This document shows, piece after piece, positions 36,178-49,397 of a stretch of DNA of 64,000 nucleotides. The notes under the pieces were generated by a model. That model had not been told where the DNA came from. It saw only the letters and a list, made by a program, of their open reading frames with translations, and did not search any database. Made by a program: the position numbers and the translations under genes. Position 1 is the stretch's first letter. Each line of letters starts with the position of its first letter. Origin of the DNA: Rhynchospora pubera (lineage: Eukaryota; Streptophyta; Magnoliopsida; Poales; Cyperaceae); contig CM051459.1 of NCBI GenBank assembly GCA_028095005.1, forward strand, positions 3,897,190-3,961,189. Reading direction: 5' to 3'.

Positions 36178-38690
36178 TCAATTTCGACATTCCCAGAGCC
36201 CTCTGTGCTTCAGAGCTTGAACAATTTGTTCAGCCCTAATACAACAATCAATGTGATGTACTTTTATTTTCCTCAAAAGCTTGGGCCGAAACAGTGTGAC
36301 TGTTCTCAGTTGCTTGCTTATCCTTGTCTCCCTGAACACATTGGTAAGTGTTGTTGCACACTTGTATTTTATAAAAAAAAAAAAACAAAACAAGAAGGTA
36401 TTTAGTACTAGTGTACAACAAAAAAATTTTAATTAGGATAACTAGATTAGTTACAAGTTTCGAACCTGACAATGGTAATCAAGGGATAAAACAAGCTCCT
36501 CCAACTTCGGGCAGTACCTCACAAAATTAGCTGTGAGAGCTATATCACAAGTTCTGCAATGTAGCTGAATAAACAAGCTCCTCAGGTTGTGGAAGATTGG
36601 GCATGTTGGCAGCTCTGTCTCTAGCAATGTCTGTGTTATAGCAAAATGCATAAAGATGCAGTTAATTAGATATAACAGCAACTTATTGATAATTGAAATA
36701 AAGCAGTTGAGGCAGATTAAGGGGAAAAGTCTAATCATGTCAATATTGCCACTTTCCGTACTGAATGCTAATTAATTGATCAAGAACAAAAACAAGTTGG
36801 CAATTTGTTCAGGAAACCCAAGTTAATAAAAACATATATATACTATTAATAACTTTAAATGTGAACATGCATGACACCGCATTGAAGCAGTATTGCCACC
36901 ATGTTTTCCAGAATACCTGACCTGATGTTTTGAACAGTATACCAGTGTCAAAAGGCTTACAGTTTTGTGCATGAGGCCAGATCAACTATTGCTTTCAATC
37001 ACAGAGACTACTATAAGTTGATTTGGCAGTAAAACAAAATTTGAGCATACACACCTCAATTGAGGGGCCTTTCAATTCGAGTTGCTGAACATTTGAAAAG
37101 CGAGGAAATATAACACTCCATCTTGGTTGCAAAAATGAATAGCTCACCACAACCTTGAGCAGAGATGGCATGCTAGTTATGTTTATTTCATACCTAATGG
37201 CTTCCAAACCTTTAATGCACAACTCTGTGAGACTAGGTGCATCAATAAGCTGCATCTCCACCTCATACTCGCATTGATGTAGAGTTAGACATTTCAGCTT
37301 TTGAGAGCGAATCGATCGTATCTTCAAAGAGCACCACACCAGGTGCAGATCTGTAAGGCCCGGACATTCTGAGAACATCTTCTCCATGAACTTCTCATTC
37401 AGTTGCACATTATAAAGACGCAAATGTCTGAGATGAGGGGCGACTATGGTTTCTGGCACCAATTTGATTTGATCTAGCATATTAATGTACCCGAAATGCA
37501 ATTCCTCTAGAGACGTGCAGTTGAAAACTGAGTGGCATAATTGGGAAGCAGCATCGTTAGGAACAAGCAGAGAAAGGACACGAGGGTTGTGCATCAGAGC
37601 GTAGCGGGCCCACCCACTGATGATCTCATCATCGCTATCGAGAGGATATCGGCAGTCAAGTTGAAAGGTGTGAAGGCAGGTGGGGTCACGGTGGAGCAGG
37701 AGGTTGCTCACAAAATCCATGAATAAATCAGGGGAATATCTGTTGCTAACATCTAACTTGAAGTCGTTGAAATTCAGGTACAGGTACGGTAGAGTCCTCC
37801 ACACGTTTTTCCATCTTTTTGAAAGGATGCATGTTTGCACAGCTTCTCTTGTATTCAAGAAGGACATAATGTGGTGAAGCAAATTGTCTGGTAAACCGCT
37901 TATTAAGTCGTCTGTGTTCTCAGAACCTTTCATTCTTAGTAACTTGGAAGTACCTACTAGAGCGAATAACAAGTTCAGAGATAGATAAATTGAACAATAG
38001 TGTAAGATCTAAAATAAATGGTTAACTTTGCATACCAAATTATGACATAATAGCAACTATGATAATGGATGTGAGCTGGTTTAAAGGAAAATTAAGGCTG
38101 CTAAACAATTGTGTTTTTTTTTTCCATGAACTTTTATGTTGTTTATGGGATACTTGTACGTGGAAATAGCAGACTCTGTAGTTCTCGTTTAATTGGTCCT
38201 AACAAATGATAATTGATAAAGCAAGCTCCTAAGCTATCAGTTACAACTTACAAAGTTACAAGCGATCAATGCTATCAATTACACCAAGTTCTTGTTTTTA
38301 TCAATTGAATATAGATCTAATCACTAAAGTAAAACCAAGATCATTTATGTGATATCATGACAGCAGTTGAACCTAATTTGAGGAACTTTGATAACATTGC
38401 ATAGAACCACAGTGGCAATTGAAAGTAGGATATCGGAAGTATAACATGAAAAAGTTTTCATCTGAGAACTTGATAAACTTAAATTGAGATTTTTAATTCC
38501 AAATATACTGATCATCAAAATAATATCTCACAAATAGAAGTACAATATCTTGTGAAAATTCTTTTTCATTGTCATCATTCTCACTATTTTTAATTCATTG
38601 AATAAAACCAGAAAAGCCATATAAAACTATGACACTGTGACAGAAAAAAAAATAAACCGAAATAAATAACAAACCTCTTCGCTTCACCAT
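36178..38690 (-). CDS. F-box/LRR protein, four exons, intact
   Basis: Exons 38690-38675, 37953-37055, 36630-36466 and 36360-36178 join in frame to 420 residues. Exon 1 is only 16 bases (MVKRR plus one base). Residues about 21-60 form the F-box (DLISGLPDNLLHHIMSFLNT, then CILSKRWKNVWRTLPYL). Plant F-box/LRR repeats follow (LEELHFGYINML, LRHLRLYNVQL, LTDLHLVWCSL, LKCLTLHQC), and then a C-terminal LRR/FBD-like region (FHNLRSLFIQL, CPKLEELVLSL, VQALKHRGLWE). Such proteins bind Skp1 through the F-box and choose substrates for SCF ubiquitin ligases. The last-exon frame was chosen because it matches the paralogue at 46159; another acceptor would give an unrelated tail. Confidence 0.88.
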
Positions 38691-39748
38691 GGCGTCTTCA
38701 ATTCTTCAAAGTAGATCGAAGAGAAAGTTTCTAAGTTTTAGCAAATTTCTGAGATTATAAAGCAAGGAAAACTGTATTAACTAGGTGCTACAAAATTAAT
38801 TTTAGAAAGCCTCAGGAGAAGTCTTTTGTTGTTGATTAATTTTGGGAAAGGATTTCAAACTTTTGGGTGCGACACACCGACACGGAATGAGAGGGACGGT
38901 GAAAATTTCTAGTCTAAAATTGGAACGACATTTTGAGGGTAAGACGGTCGATGCAAATCCGTAAGCCGAATTTAGCATGAACTAGATAGCTTTGACGTAT
39001 TCCTATTCAATCCAACAAATGAACTTTGTTTGTAATTAATTCTCAAATAAAATACGGCTAGTTCGTTGAAATAAGATATAAATAGATTGTTAGATAATTA
39101 ACCAATATGTAATTTTTTCAATTAGTCATATTATGTATTTTCACAATCAACGTTGCTATAAATTTTATTGTCCGATCTTCGATTCAAGAATATAGAACAT
39201 TTTTTTTTTTAAATCAAAAGACATTTATTTTATTTTATTTTTCAATTGTACATTAAAATCATTCTGAATTGTCTAATTTGATGTAAGGTATTTAACTATC
39301 TCAAAAGTAATGTGCCTGGGTCACAGAATAAAATGATTGTTATAATTTTCTAAAAAAAAAAAACTTTGTGCAACTATATAATATGCAGATGAAGTTTCAA
39401 CTATATAATATGGTTATAATTTTCTTAAAAAAAGAATGATACATTTCTACTGAAGAATACATTTCTTCGTAATTAGCAATTAGTATTTATGCTTGAAATA
39501 GTAAAGACCAAGTAATTGGATGAGTAACAGAATACTTTTCTTTTGGGCTCGATATATGTGCTGTTAAATTGAAATATTCTAGATCTTTAAACTACTGATC
39601 ATCATAATTTAATCAGAGCAGAAATTTTATCCGTGAAGTGCTAATAGTTTATATTGTCTAGAATACATTTTCCAATATTTTTGTGAGCTTTCCCTTTTTT
39701 TTTTTTTGCCTTTTCCTGAAGGTACAATATATATATAGAGGATGACTA
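38691..39748. other. upstream region of the F-box gene
   Basis: The first 200 bp are similar to 53886-54060, the region upstream of the broken F-box copy, so the promoter and leader were duplicated with the gene. The rest is AT-rich with nothing recognisable. Confidence 0.55.
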
Positions 39749-42700
39749 ACGTGCCATCGATGGCATGGAAGGTCCCGTGCCATCGAGTCATTTTTCGAGA
39801 TTCAAAATTTAAATAGTCAATCCAAACCATTCAAGTTGTTCTTTATATTGAAACTAGCAGCAGTGCCCGCTCCATGCGCGGGCATTTTTTTTATTTTGAT
39901 GTATTTCAAAAAGTTAAAAGATTTTTAGTATATGGTATATGCATTAATTACGTTCTAATTTTGTCCTTCATCAATCCTATAATCTGTCTGATATCTTTCC
40001 ATATTTAACTTAATAGTGGCTTTTAGTTTCAGCAACAAAGCTATTAAAAAAAAAACATCTACATGTACCAATAACATCACATATACTTCAGGAATCATAT
40101 ACATTTGAACATTGAAGATTAAATTCATACAAGATGTAAATGAAATAAAAAAAAAGAGCTTGTATCTAGATGAAACCAGTGCACAATTTGCTCTCACTTG
40201 AAAACCTGAGTGATGAGATTAACACGTTTTGTTCTTCAGTAGGTAACATCAGGCTCGAAACCAAACTAACACAAATAAATAAATAAATGAAATTAGAGAG
40301 AGAAGGAATCTTTGAACACATAATGTTGTGCTTGTACAGACCCTCGAAAATGACAAAAAAATCAGATGCGCCCCTACAAGTTTAAAAATTGCATATATAT
40401 TGATATAAAAAGTAAGAAAAATAGATAAACAATAGTGTTAGATAATAAAAATATTTTGCTCAATCTACCAACAATACAAATAGATATGTCATTCAATTTG
40501 TTTCTTTATTAGATGAAAAGTTAAAATCTATTGTTTGTTCGATTGATATCTAACCTCCATCTGTGCTTTTATGTTCGCATGGTTCAACACTGTATGAACT
40601 TAGACTATTTATTTCAAATCAATAAGACAAATCAAATCAAATTGTTGTACAATCTTTAAAAAGTGCATGCAAATTTCAACAAATTTTTTTTTAAAAAAAA
40701 TCTAGAATCCTTCCGAGCACCTGGAATAGACAAAGACAACAAATTAGTATTCTTGCACTGGAACATAATTTAATTAACTTCTCCAATGGCAATCAAGCAC
40801 CTAATTGATATACTTATTATACCATACTATGGATACTCATGGGTAAGTTAAGCTAAAGTACAGTAGTTACAATTAAATCCTCAATTTCTTGTGCTATAGC
40901 ACCTTATCACTAGTTTACTATGTGCATATAGGTCGTCATTGTATGCACTGCTCTCTCATCAGTCGATAGGGCTTACTTATAAACTAACAAATTGTTTAAG
41001 GTACCACTATCATCGACGCAATTTACCAGCAACGTGATATACACTTTCAGTAACTGTAGACAAGATAGGTTTTCCAAGCTTTCTTCCCATCCCTCCTCTG
41101 GCTTAAAGGAAATGGTAGCAAAAGGGATTTTCTAATTGTAGCCGTTCATTTAAAACAACACTGGACAATTCCTACCATTTGGCTCTTGTGTTTGCAAATT
41201 TTACAAACAGGTCCCTCATATTTCATAGTTCATGTTTTCACTAAATGGCACCCTTTACAATGATGCCCTTCACATTTTAATAAGTCTTATTCATGCTAAG
41301 AAGAAAAAGGATCCATAATCCAAAAGACAATTGAGCCCTTGATTAAAAAAGTCTCAAATACCTGTCATCTTCGAAATATTGGTATTATGACATCTTCTAC
41401 CTCAGATTCAAAATCCACAAAAATTGAGAATGGCTATAGCAGTTAAGACAGATAAATGGTTGTCAGGAATGGTACAACTGTTATTAAGAATGACTCCTAT
41501 CTATAGCAGCTTCATGATAGATGCTTGTCAGTTAAGAATGACTCCTATATATAGCAGCTGACTTCATGTACTATTAAGAAAAATACATCTTGTGCACATA
41601 TGTAAGAAAAATCGTACCTGAAATGAATATAAAACACATGGAACTAACATGTACCATTGGTACCGTTTGTCTTCAGCAATATTCCTATGTAAGGCAAAAT
41701 AAAAATATTTTCATAAATGAAAAGGAAAATCAAACATATGAGAGAGTAAAATACACAATGATAAAGTCAGATTTTGATATCTCTAGCGACTATTGTGACT
41801 CGGATCAAATGAAATGAGCTATTCAGATAAATATATTAATTAAATTTTAAAAGTGCTCTTTTACCATAGTGGACATATCTATAAATTAGTAATATACAAT
41901 CTAAGTGTAATTATTTTATCCAAAAAGATGATTAAAATTGAACAAAGATTGTGTTGTCTCATAAAATGATATTTCAGAAATGACCTCGAAACATGAATCC
42001 TGAAACTCCATAAATCAAATTCTAAAACTTCTATACAAATAATATAAAAATCCCTCTCAGGATCTCATTTAAAATAGATTTGATTTCAAATTTTTTGATA
42101 AACCAGAGAGTCACTTTTTCAATTTAAACTCACTGATAATGTAAAGACTCACTTTTACATAGACCTACATGTTCAAAAATCAATACAATTGAGTCAAAAT
42201 CAAAGATAAATAGATAATGTAACTCACTGATCTTATCTGATGGCATGGAAGTGGCTATGCAGCCTCCAAATGTGAAGCCAATAGAGGATTTGGAAATACT
42301 GATAAATTAGTAAATTACACAATCAGAAATTTAGTAAAGCAAAACAATATGGAATTATTTTCTAGTATAGTATAGAATTATTCAATATATGAGTAATCGA
42401 GGACGCCATTTATGTCCGGTAACAACATTTTTTGTTTTGAGAGGCAACCAAGCTAACACGTACAACACTCGACTACTGGATTGTTCCCTTCTCCAAAGTG
42501 GCTTTGGAAAGTCAGGGATTTGAATGCAAAGATGATGAAAAATTGGCATCATTCATCAAAAGAAACTAAAAAAAATAAAATTACTCTATGGTTTAACTTA
42601 CTTGTAAATGATAGCTGCAAATATTGACTATTTTACCCTTCAAATGAAAGCTAATTCTATACCCACCTATATTTTACCAGTTTGAGTTTTGTCTTTATAT

Positions 42701-44500
42701 AAAATTTAAAATTGTTAACATACTTGCCTTGGTGAAACTGGATCCTACATGTTAGCTTTGTCAATATCATAATCATTCCTAAAATGAGTTGTCAAACAAA
42801 TGTTAGAATGGTAAATACACGTGAAAAAAGTAAGACACCTGAGCTAATCTCGACATGATACATGGCCATTCTTGTACTAATTCTCCAAGCTAGTTGAGTT
42901 GTTAATGCTATTCTATCATCTATTCATAATATCCAAAGACAAACAATTATTAGAAGCAAATAATACTGCAATATTTTTTTGTTTTGATAGACCATATGCC
43001 ATGAAAGAACTTTTTTTGATAGTATCTTAAGGAATTGAAGTACAGTAATAAAATATATATGATAAAAGATCATTTTTAAACCTGTGTTCTCAAAAATAAA
43101 ATTGTCAATTAAGATCCACACCAATAAAATAGCTGATTAACACTGAAAAAATAAAGCAACCCATAAATCTATCCCCAAATGGCTAAACTTGCAATTGGAA
43201 AGAAAAATATTAATTCAATCAGAAGCTAAACTCCAAAAATTGATCATAAAAATAAGAGGAGAATACCCCTAATTAGATAATTAAGAGAAAGAACACTGGC
43301 AACCAACGAACAACAGCAAGAGAAGAATAAAAGGGAAAAAAAAAGCAAGACACCTAATTGCAGTTAATGATCAGATTCTTTTGGATCAGTTTTTTTGTTA
43401 CCCTCAAATGGAAACCATAGGAAAAAGACAAAAGAAAGAGGAGAAATGATGGATAAACTCAAACCATGGAAAGCAAAGACAAAATTGGCGAGCACCGAAC
43501 CTCCGGCCCACAAAAAGGAAGGTTAAACCGTGGATCATGTTTCTTGTAAACACTAAGGTCACATTCAACTATATAAATTTGTACTGAATTCTATTTCATA
43601 TTACAAAAAGGAAGGTTAAATAGGATTTGAGTTGTTGGGATGGGACATCAGAGTTTGAATTTCGAAATCCAACTTTAAAGGATGCATACCAATTTCGAAT
43701 TTCAAATTTCAAATCGAAATAGTGGGTATGCGATCTGTGGTGCGATCCGTGGCTGTATGCGCATCAGGGGCTGAGGTGGTGATCCGTGAGCCGTTAGATG
43801 GAGGTGGCGATCCGTGGGTAGTTGGTGGAAGACGGTCGATCTTTTACGGATCTGAGGTGGCGATCCGTGGGTAGTTGGGTGGGATGGCGATCGGCCATTG
43901 GGTGGTCTCCCTCGTGTAGGGTTTAGAAGAAAGGGATGAAGATGCAGCTCTGAAGAGGTTCCGAAAATTGAATGGCTAAGATTATATCGCTGAAAATTAA
44001 TGTTGTATAAAAAATAAAAAATTGCTTTCTGAAGGAATCGAACGGGAGCACGTTGATTGGCGATCCGCGTTGCGTTCCGATCAAACGAAGGAATAAACAT
44101 ATTTTCCTTCTGCGATATAATCTGGATCGCTGATCAAGTTTCTGTTTTAATAATCGATGGTTTAGATTTAAAATTTAAAGAAATGAATAGTTCAGATTGT
44201 TCAGACCAAGGTTGTATCCTGAGATGTTACATCTTTCCATTGGTGCTTTTAATATAGTAGAGATAACCTTGGAGACAAAATTTTATATTTTTTCGAATTA
44301 TTTTGCTATTTATTATGATACTTTTAAAAACTTTATGATTATATTTTAAGCCCTATAATTTGAAAATATCATAATAAATAGCATAAAAATTTGAAAAAAA
44401 ATGTAAAATTTGGTCTCCAATGGTATTTCAATATTGTGATCAACTTAAATGGCTTGGATCGACCGTTTGAATTTTAAATCTCGAAAAACGAGTCGATGGC
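39749..44500. mobile_element. foldback MITE split by a Helitron
   Basis: The left part 39749-39853 (GTGCCATCGAGTCATTTTTC .. TATTGAAA) and the right part 44264-44500 (TAACCTTGGAGACAAAATTT .. ACGAGTCGATGGCACGTGCC) form one element with long inverted arms once 39854-44263 is removed. The joined junction ATTGAAA-TAACCTTGGAG matches ATTGAAATATCCTTGGAG in the neighbouring copy at about 44584-44602. Confidence 0.8.
39854..44263 (-). mobile_element. non-autonomous Helitron, 4,410 bp, both ends defined
   Basis: The 5' end at 44263 (minus strand) is TCTCTACTATATTAAAAGCA, a classic plant Helitron start. The 3' end is a GC-rich hairpin (GCCCGC GCATGGA GCGGGC), then ACTGCTGCTAG and a host T. The flanks rejoin into a known foldback sequence with an intact A-T target. 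No Rep or helicase coding was seen. Inside are short direct repeats: TTAAGAATGACTCCTAT near 41484 and 41534, and GAGGTGGCGATCCGTGGGTA near 43800 and 43853. Confidence 0.88.
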
Positions 44501-44655
44501 ACGTGCCATCAATTTTCTATCGACTAGTTTTTCGAGATTCAAAATTCAAACGGTCGATTCAAACCATTTAAGTTGATCACAATATTGAAATATCCTTGGA
44601 GATCAAATTTTATATATATTTTTTTAAATTTTTTACTATTTATTATGATATTTTT
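44366..44655. repeat. near-perfect long hairpin of the foldback family
   Basis: Arms of about 130 bp (44366-44497 and 44521-44655) are inverted copies of each other. The left includes TTTCAATATTGTGATCAACT and the right AGTTGATCACAATATTGAAA. They are separated by a 24-bp spacer that holds the start of the palindrome GATGGCACGTGCCATC. The structure arises from one complete element plus half of a second, head to head. A transcript through it would fold strongly. Confidence 0.85.
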
Positions 44656-45159
44656 AAATTGGAGGGAAATCTCTCGCAAGCATAAAAACAGGCTTGGTAA
44701 TCAAGAGGTCACTGCACAAAATAGAGTTTCTAACACCTTTCTTTTGACTATTCTTAAGCCAAAAAGATTGAACGTCCTTGAGAGAAAACAAGAACCAGAA
44801 GATTGAAGCGCTACTGCACTAGATTCCAAATAGATTTTGGTTATTGAAACGTAATCATGTTCTCATAGTTGGTGCCAGTATAAACATGGTAATTACGATT
44901 AGATGGATTTCTGGCTTTTCGATATTCATTTCAGGTTTATTTACATATTAAACTTTTATAGAAAACTAAAATTTAATACTTTTCTTTTCGAATATTTTCA
45001 TACAAAAAATGACAATTTTTAAAAAATTCAATAAAAAAATGTAAAATTTGATTTTGTATGAGATTTCAATATATATATTAGATTAGTCAAATTAGATTTT
45101 TCAATTTACGAAAATAACAACCGATAAGACCATGATGCACAAAAGACTCTATACATCAT

Positions 45160-45480
45160 GATACATAATAAATTTTCTTTTTATAATTTCATATATCGTA
45201 AATTGATTATACATTTATAATTTTTACATTTTATCCATGGTAGGATTGTATTTTGTTATTTTAAGATATTCATACAATACATGAACTAGATCCAAATTCT
45301 AGCATAATTTCGCTAAGATAATAAATGAAGATTGATATTTGGATCCTCAAAATTTAATTAGATATGATTCGGCATATGGATCTTATAACATTAAACGGAT
45401 TCAATCGATTGTCCTGCTCTCTGACTCTTGAGTCCAAAGCGATTAATCGTTTCATTAGTTCATATTAACATTCAAAATCT
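45160..45480. repeat. dispersed repeat, copy 1 (relative at 54640-54990)
   Basis: Segments such as TTTAATTAGATATGA, GGCATAT..GATCTT.TAACATT, CGGATYCAATCGA and CTCTCTGACT occur in the same order here and at about 54640-54990. Unidentified ancient transposon remnant. Confidence 0.6.
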
Positions 45481-45666
45481 CGTAAAAATTCGTCAAAATT
45501 TGTTGGAGACAACCCCGTCTATCATAAAAAAAAATTAGGAGGTTTGGATTTATAATTCAGGATTTTAAATTATAAGTAAAATATTGCATATAATTCAAAA
45601 AATTTAAGGAACCAGATTATTAAAAATATTGTCCCAACATATTTTCTTTCTCAACATTTTAAAATT

Positions 45667-45808
45667 ATTATTTTTTATTTTTTTTGAAGAAAGAAGGAGG
45701 TCTTTGCCATCCAACTTTTTTAAAATTAAAGATGCATGCGGGGCTTGAACCCTTGACCTCATGGAGGCCAGCCTAATACTTTTACCACTGAGCTACTAGA
45801 CCACATGC
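45667..45808 (-). mobile_element. SINE (tRNA-derived), copy 2, best preserved
   Basis: On the minus strand it starts GCATGTGGTCTAGTAGCTCA. Box A is TAGCTCAGTGGTAAAAG and box B is GGTTCAAGCCCC, internal pol III promoter boxes derived from a tRNA. The tail is A-rich. The flanks are a perfect 16-bp duplication, TCAACATTTTAAAATT, at 45651-45666 and 45809-45824. It is not a functional tRNA gene, as no cloverleaf 3' half follows box B. Confidence 0.9.
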
Positions 45809-46158
45809 TCAACATTTTAAAATTTGAAGTCTCAAATTTTGATTATTCAGAACAATAGTCTTTTACACCTATTCCACTTTGCAATTTACAATAGTATCAT
45901 TCTTGTACTATTTTACAATGAAATTAATTATCAACAGGGAACAACTAAGAGAAAGACCTTGAAGTTATCACCTATTTCCTATATTAAATGGAAGCAAACT
46001 TGACAGTTGACGCCAAATCGCCTCAAGTATTCTTCATTCAGGACCTTCCAAACACAAAAAAAAAGGAAAAAAAAAAAAAACTGATCTTCCTGTCAGCCTA
46101 GTCCTCTTTGTTTTGCCTGAGCAATGCTGTCAATCATCAGCCTATCATATAATATAAT

Positions 46159-46912
46159 CTAATTAACAGTCTCTTCTGAGTTATAAAGGGCAAGTCCTTC
46201 CCAGATCCCTCTCAGCTTCAGAGCTTCAAGAGTTTTTCTACCGTTATGACAATATTTAAAGTGAAGCACTGTGATTTTTTCGAAAAGCATGGGTCCAAGA
46301 AGTAAAGTTGTTCTCAGCTTCTTCATTCTTGTCTCATCGAACGGATTGGCAAGCCTTGTTTCACACTTTATTAATAAAACGAAAAAAGTTTTATTATATC
46401 CAAAATTAAAGGACTTAAACTAGAATCGCTATTGTAATTACAAGTTTCATACCATACAACAGTATTCAACACCGTGCGATAAAACAAGCTCCTTCAACTT
46501 GGAGCAGTGCTTCAAAATGAAATCAGCCGTCAGAGCTAAGTCACCAGTTGTGAAATTTAGCTCAATCATACAGGGCCCACCCACTGATGATCTGATCAGC
46601 GCATTTGATTGGAGCTTGACAGTTGAGTTGAAAGGTGTGTAGGCCGGTGGGGTCACGAAGGAGGAGGAGGTTGCTAATAAAATTTATGAATAATTGAGAT
46701 GAAGCCATGCTGAAATATTGTCCGAAGTCATTCAAATTCAGGTGCAGATATGGCAGAGTCCTCCACAAGTTCTTCCATCTTTTTGCCAGAATACATGTTT
46801 GCACTGTTTCTTTTTTCTTCAAGAAGGACATAATGTGGTGAATCACTGAGTCAGGTAAACTGCTTATTATGTCATTTGAGTTCTCAGTATCCTCCATTCT
46901 TAACAACTTGCA
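46159..46912 (-). pseudogene. F-box/LRR pseudogene, body
   Basis: Paralogue of the gene at 36178-38690. From 46912 it reads CKLLRMEDTENSNDIISSLP and a full F-box as far as IISGWALYD, then a stop. There an internal deletion joins the sequence directly, out of frame, to the equivalent of exon 3 (IELNFTTGDLALTADF; CSKLKELVLSHGVEYC). It lacks about 1 kb, including most LRRs and the intron. The last exon follows (CETRLANPFDETRMKKL to a stop at 46159). Exon 1 is displaced to 53870-53885. Not functional as an F-box/LRR receptor; a short F-box-only peptide is conceivable. Confidence 0.88.
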
Positions 46913-49397
46913 AGCACCTACAACAGAGAAAGAGCCAGATAAAATTGAATAACACTTCCATAACCAATAAAAACAGGAAAGTGTGATTAATTGAAGCTAT
47001 AACTAAAATAATTTTTGTATTTGACATGCCAATCACGTGATTTTGCATCTACTTCAGAAGTGTGACGTACAACCTGAAATGATGCAACATTGACAATTGT
47101 CATGAACTTCCAGTTATGAAACCATGACGTGTTATCCAAAACAAAAACTATGAACATTCCTGATAAACAATTGGTTATTTTTTTCATAAGCTTTTATGTG
47201 GTTTGTGCTCTACCAGTAAATGGAAATAAGAAGGCTCTGTAATTTTTGTTCAATTAGTCCTAACTCCTAACGAATGATATTCGTACCTTCAAAAAAGATA
47301 GATACCTAATCGGTAAGGTAAACCTTAGAACTGTACGTCATGCCAGTAGTTAAACCTGACTTGTGGTGAAGTTTGACAAAATTTCATAGAGGCACAACGA
47401 CAGTTGAGAAATTGATGGCAAAAGTTTAACATGAAAACGTTATCTAGATGACAACAGAGATTAACTTCAATATTATACTAGAAGTATTCTTACAAATAGA
47501 AGCGAAAATTCTTGAAAAATGTTCATGTAAGAAATTGCAAAACGAAATTAAATCCAAGATCATCTATGCAAAAATAAATTAGTAGTGCAGCGAAAACTTA
47601 CAATACATCTCTTATTGTCTTCGACTGACTCTCAATTAGTATCTATGGTCTTGTATGTCGTGTTGTTGAACTATGGCTATCGAGTCCTTCCAAAAACTGA
47701 CAACACACCTTTTTTCTTCTCTGTTACTGAATTGTGACAGAATATAATCTTTCTTGATGGAGCAGAATCATTTAATATATTAAGCCGCGCAAATAGATCC
47801 GGATCCGAAACAACTGTGGGTAAATAGTTGTTAGAACAGTTATCGGATCCTGATCGTCCATTAAATCTTTTCAAATCGTGGCCGTCCAACTGAATCGATC
47901 TCAGCCCTGCGATTTCCTTCTTCTAGAGTGTTCCGCCTGTCTCCAATTTTATAGCATTTTTCGCTGCACTCTCTCTCTTCCTCTCTCGCAGACACAGTCG
48001 AAGGACTGGGTAGATGAGGTAAAAGGGCTCGCCTGTGCGATTTCTGTACGGAGGAGAGAGAGATGGACTTTGCGTTTGTGTAAAAAAACTTTCTGATTAG
48101 CATGCTACCTCCCGATACAAAATACAAAGAGAAATAGTTGTTGCTGCTCTTCCTTCTCCGGTCATGGCGGCCTCCGATATTAGCTCGCAACACAAGTACC
48201 ATGGATGAGTAGATCGGTCCCTCCTCTTTCATTCGAGTACCATTTGTCTTCCCCTTTTTTTGTCGCTCTCTTTTTAATTATGCAATTCGGAGGTGTGAGA
48301 GGAGACATTGAGGCAACGTCGGCAGCCTCGAGGCTGATCTCGACCCCTCCAGCATCGTCTCATTGCTTGGATTGTTAGGAGGCTTCCTCATCCGCTCCTC
48401 TTTCAGATGAGCACTGGTTCTACTCCTTTTTTTTCTTCTCACGAACCCTAACTAGAATTCTGCCATCAACTAACCTCTCACACTCTAAAACTGATGGGTT
48501 TCTTTCTCAACTTTCTCTTTTCTCTCAGAATCCCTTTTTCTTCATATTTCCTTTTGTGTTTTTTGGTATTGTGAAATTCATGGGTTTATAATTGCATAAA
48601 ACTCATGAATTTATCCTTTTCTGTTTTTTCTATATCACTCCTTTTTCTTTTTTCTCATATATTTCGCTCATGAATTTATTCTTATCAGATTTAAACATGG
48701 AAGGTTTGCTAAATGTGCCTGGTCCAGGAAATAACAGTGCTATTAATTAGTTCAAGATCCCTAAAGAATTGCATTCTCAGGTAAGCACCTTCAGCTGATT
48801 TGTAATATATATCGATTTAGTATATTGCATGTAAATCCCCAAATTCTTTTAATTACTGGGCATACTAAAAGTTGATGCTTCCTACCTAAAATAATTTTGT
48901 TGCTTTTTACTTTCAGCTTATGCAAGCAAAGAGATCATGTGTTTGTGAGAAGAACCATCAATGAAAAGCTAATAACATTTGTTTTACCGTTTTGTGTATC
49001 AAGATTTTAATAAACTTACCCGTAAGTGCTATTCGTTCCCTAATTTTTCATATATTTGAAAATTGTTAATTTTTTTAGGCATTTTTCATATTTAGCACCT
49101 TTGGAAAAGAAAAATGAATTATTGTTCTCTAAACATCATTGCTAAGAAGGTAAGTTAATCATCATTGCTGACCGGATAAGCGCTCTTATTGAGAGGTCTC
49201 CAAAAAAATTTTGTGCAGCTTTCTTTTCCTTCTGTGCTATCCAAGTACTAAGGGCATTTTCCAAAAGATTTATGCATTATTATTGAAGGTTCAAAGAAAC
49301 CTGACGTATACATCCTATTAGACAATATTGTCAAATAACTTGTTAGAAATTATTATAAAAAGTTTCACATATATTAATTAATCGATCTTTTTCCCAG

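Noticed and set aside
43702..44100. 132-aa ORF near the Helitron 5' end
   Set aside because: It is built from short direct repeats (GGCGATCCGTGGGTAG), which inflate an open frame. No family features.
45700..45808. tRNA gene
   Set aside because: Box A and box B are present, but there is no complete cloverleaf or acceptor stem, and target duplications plus a poly-A tail show a SINE.
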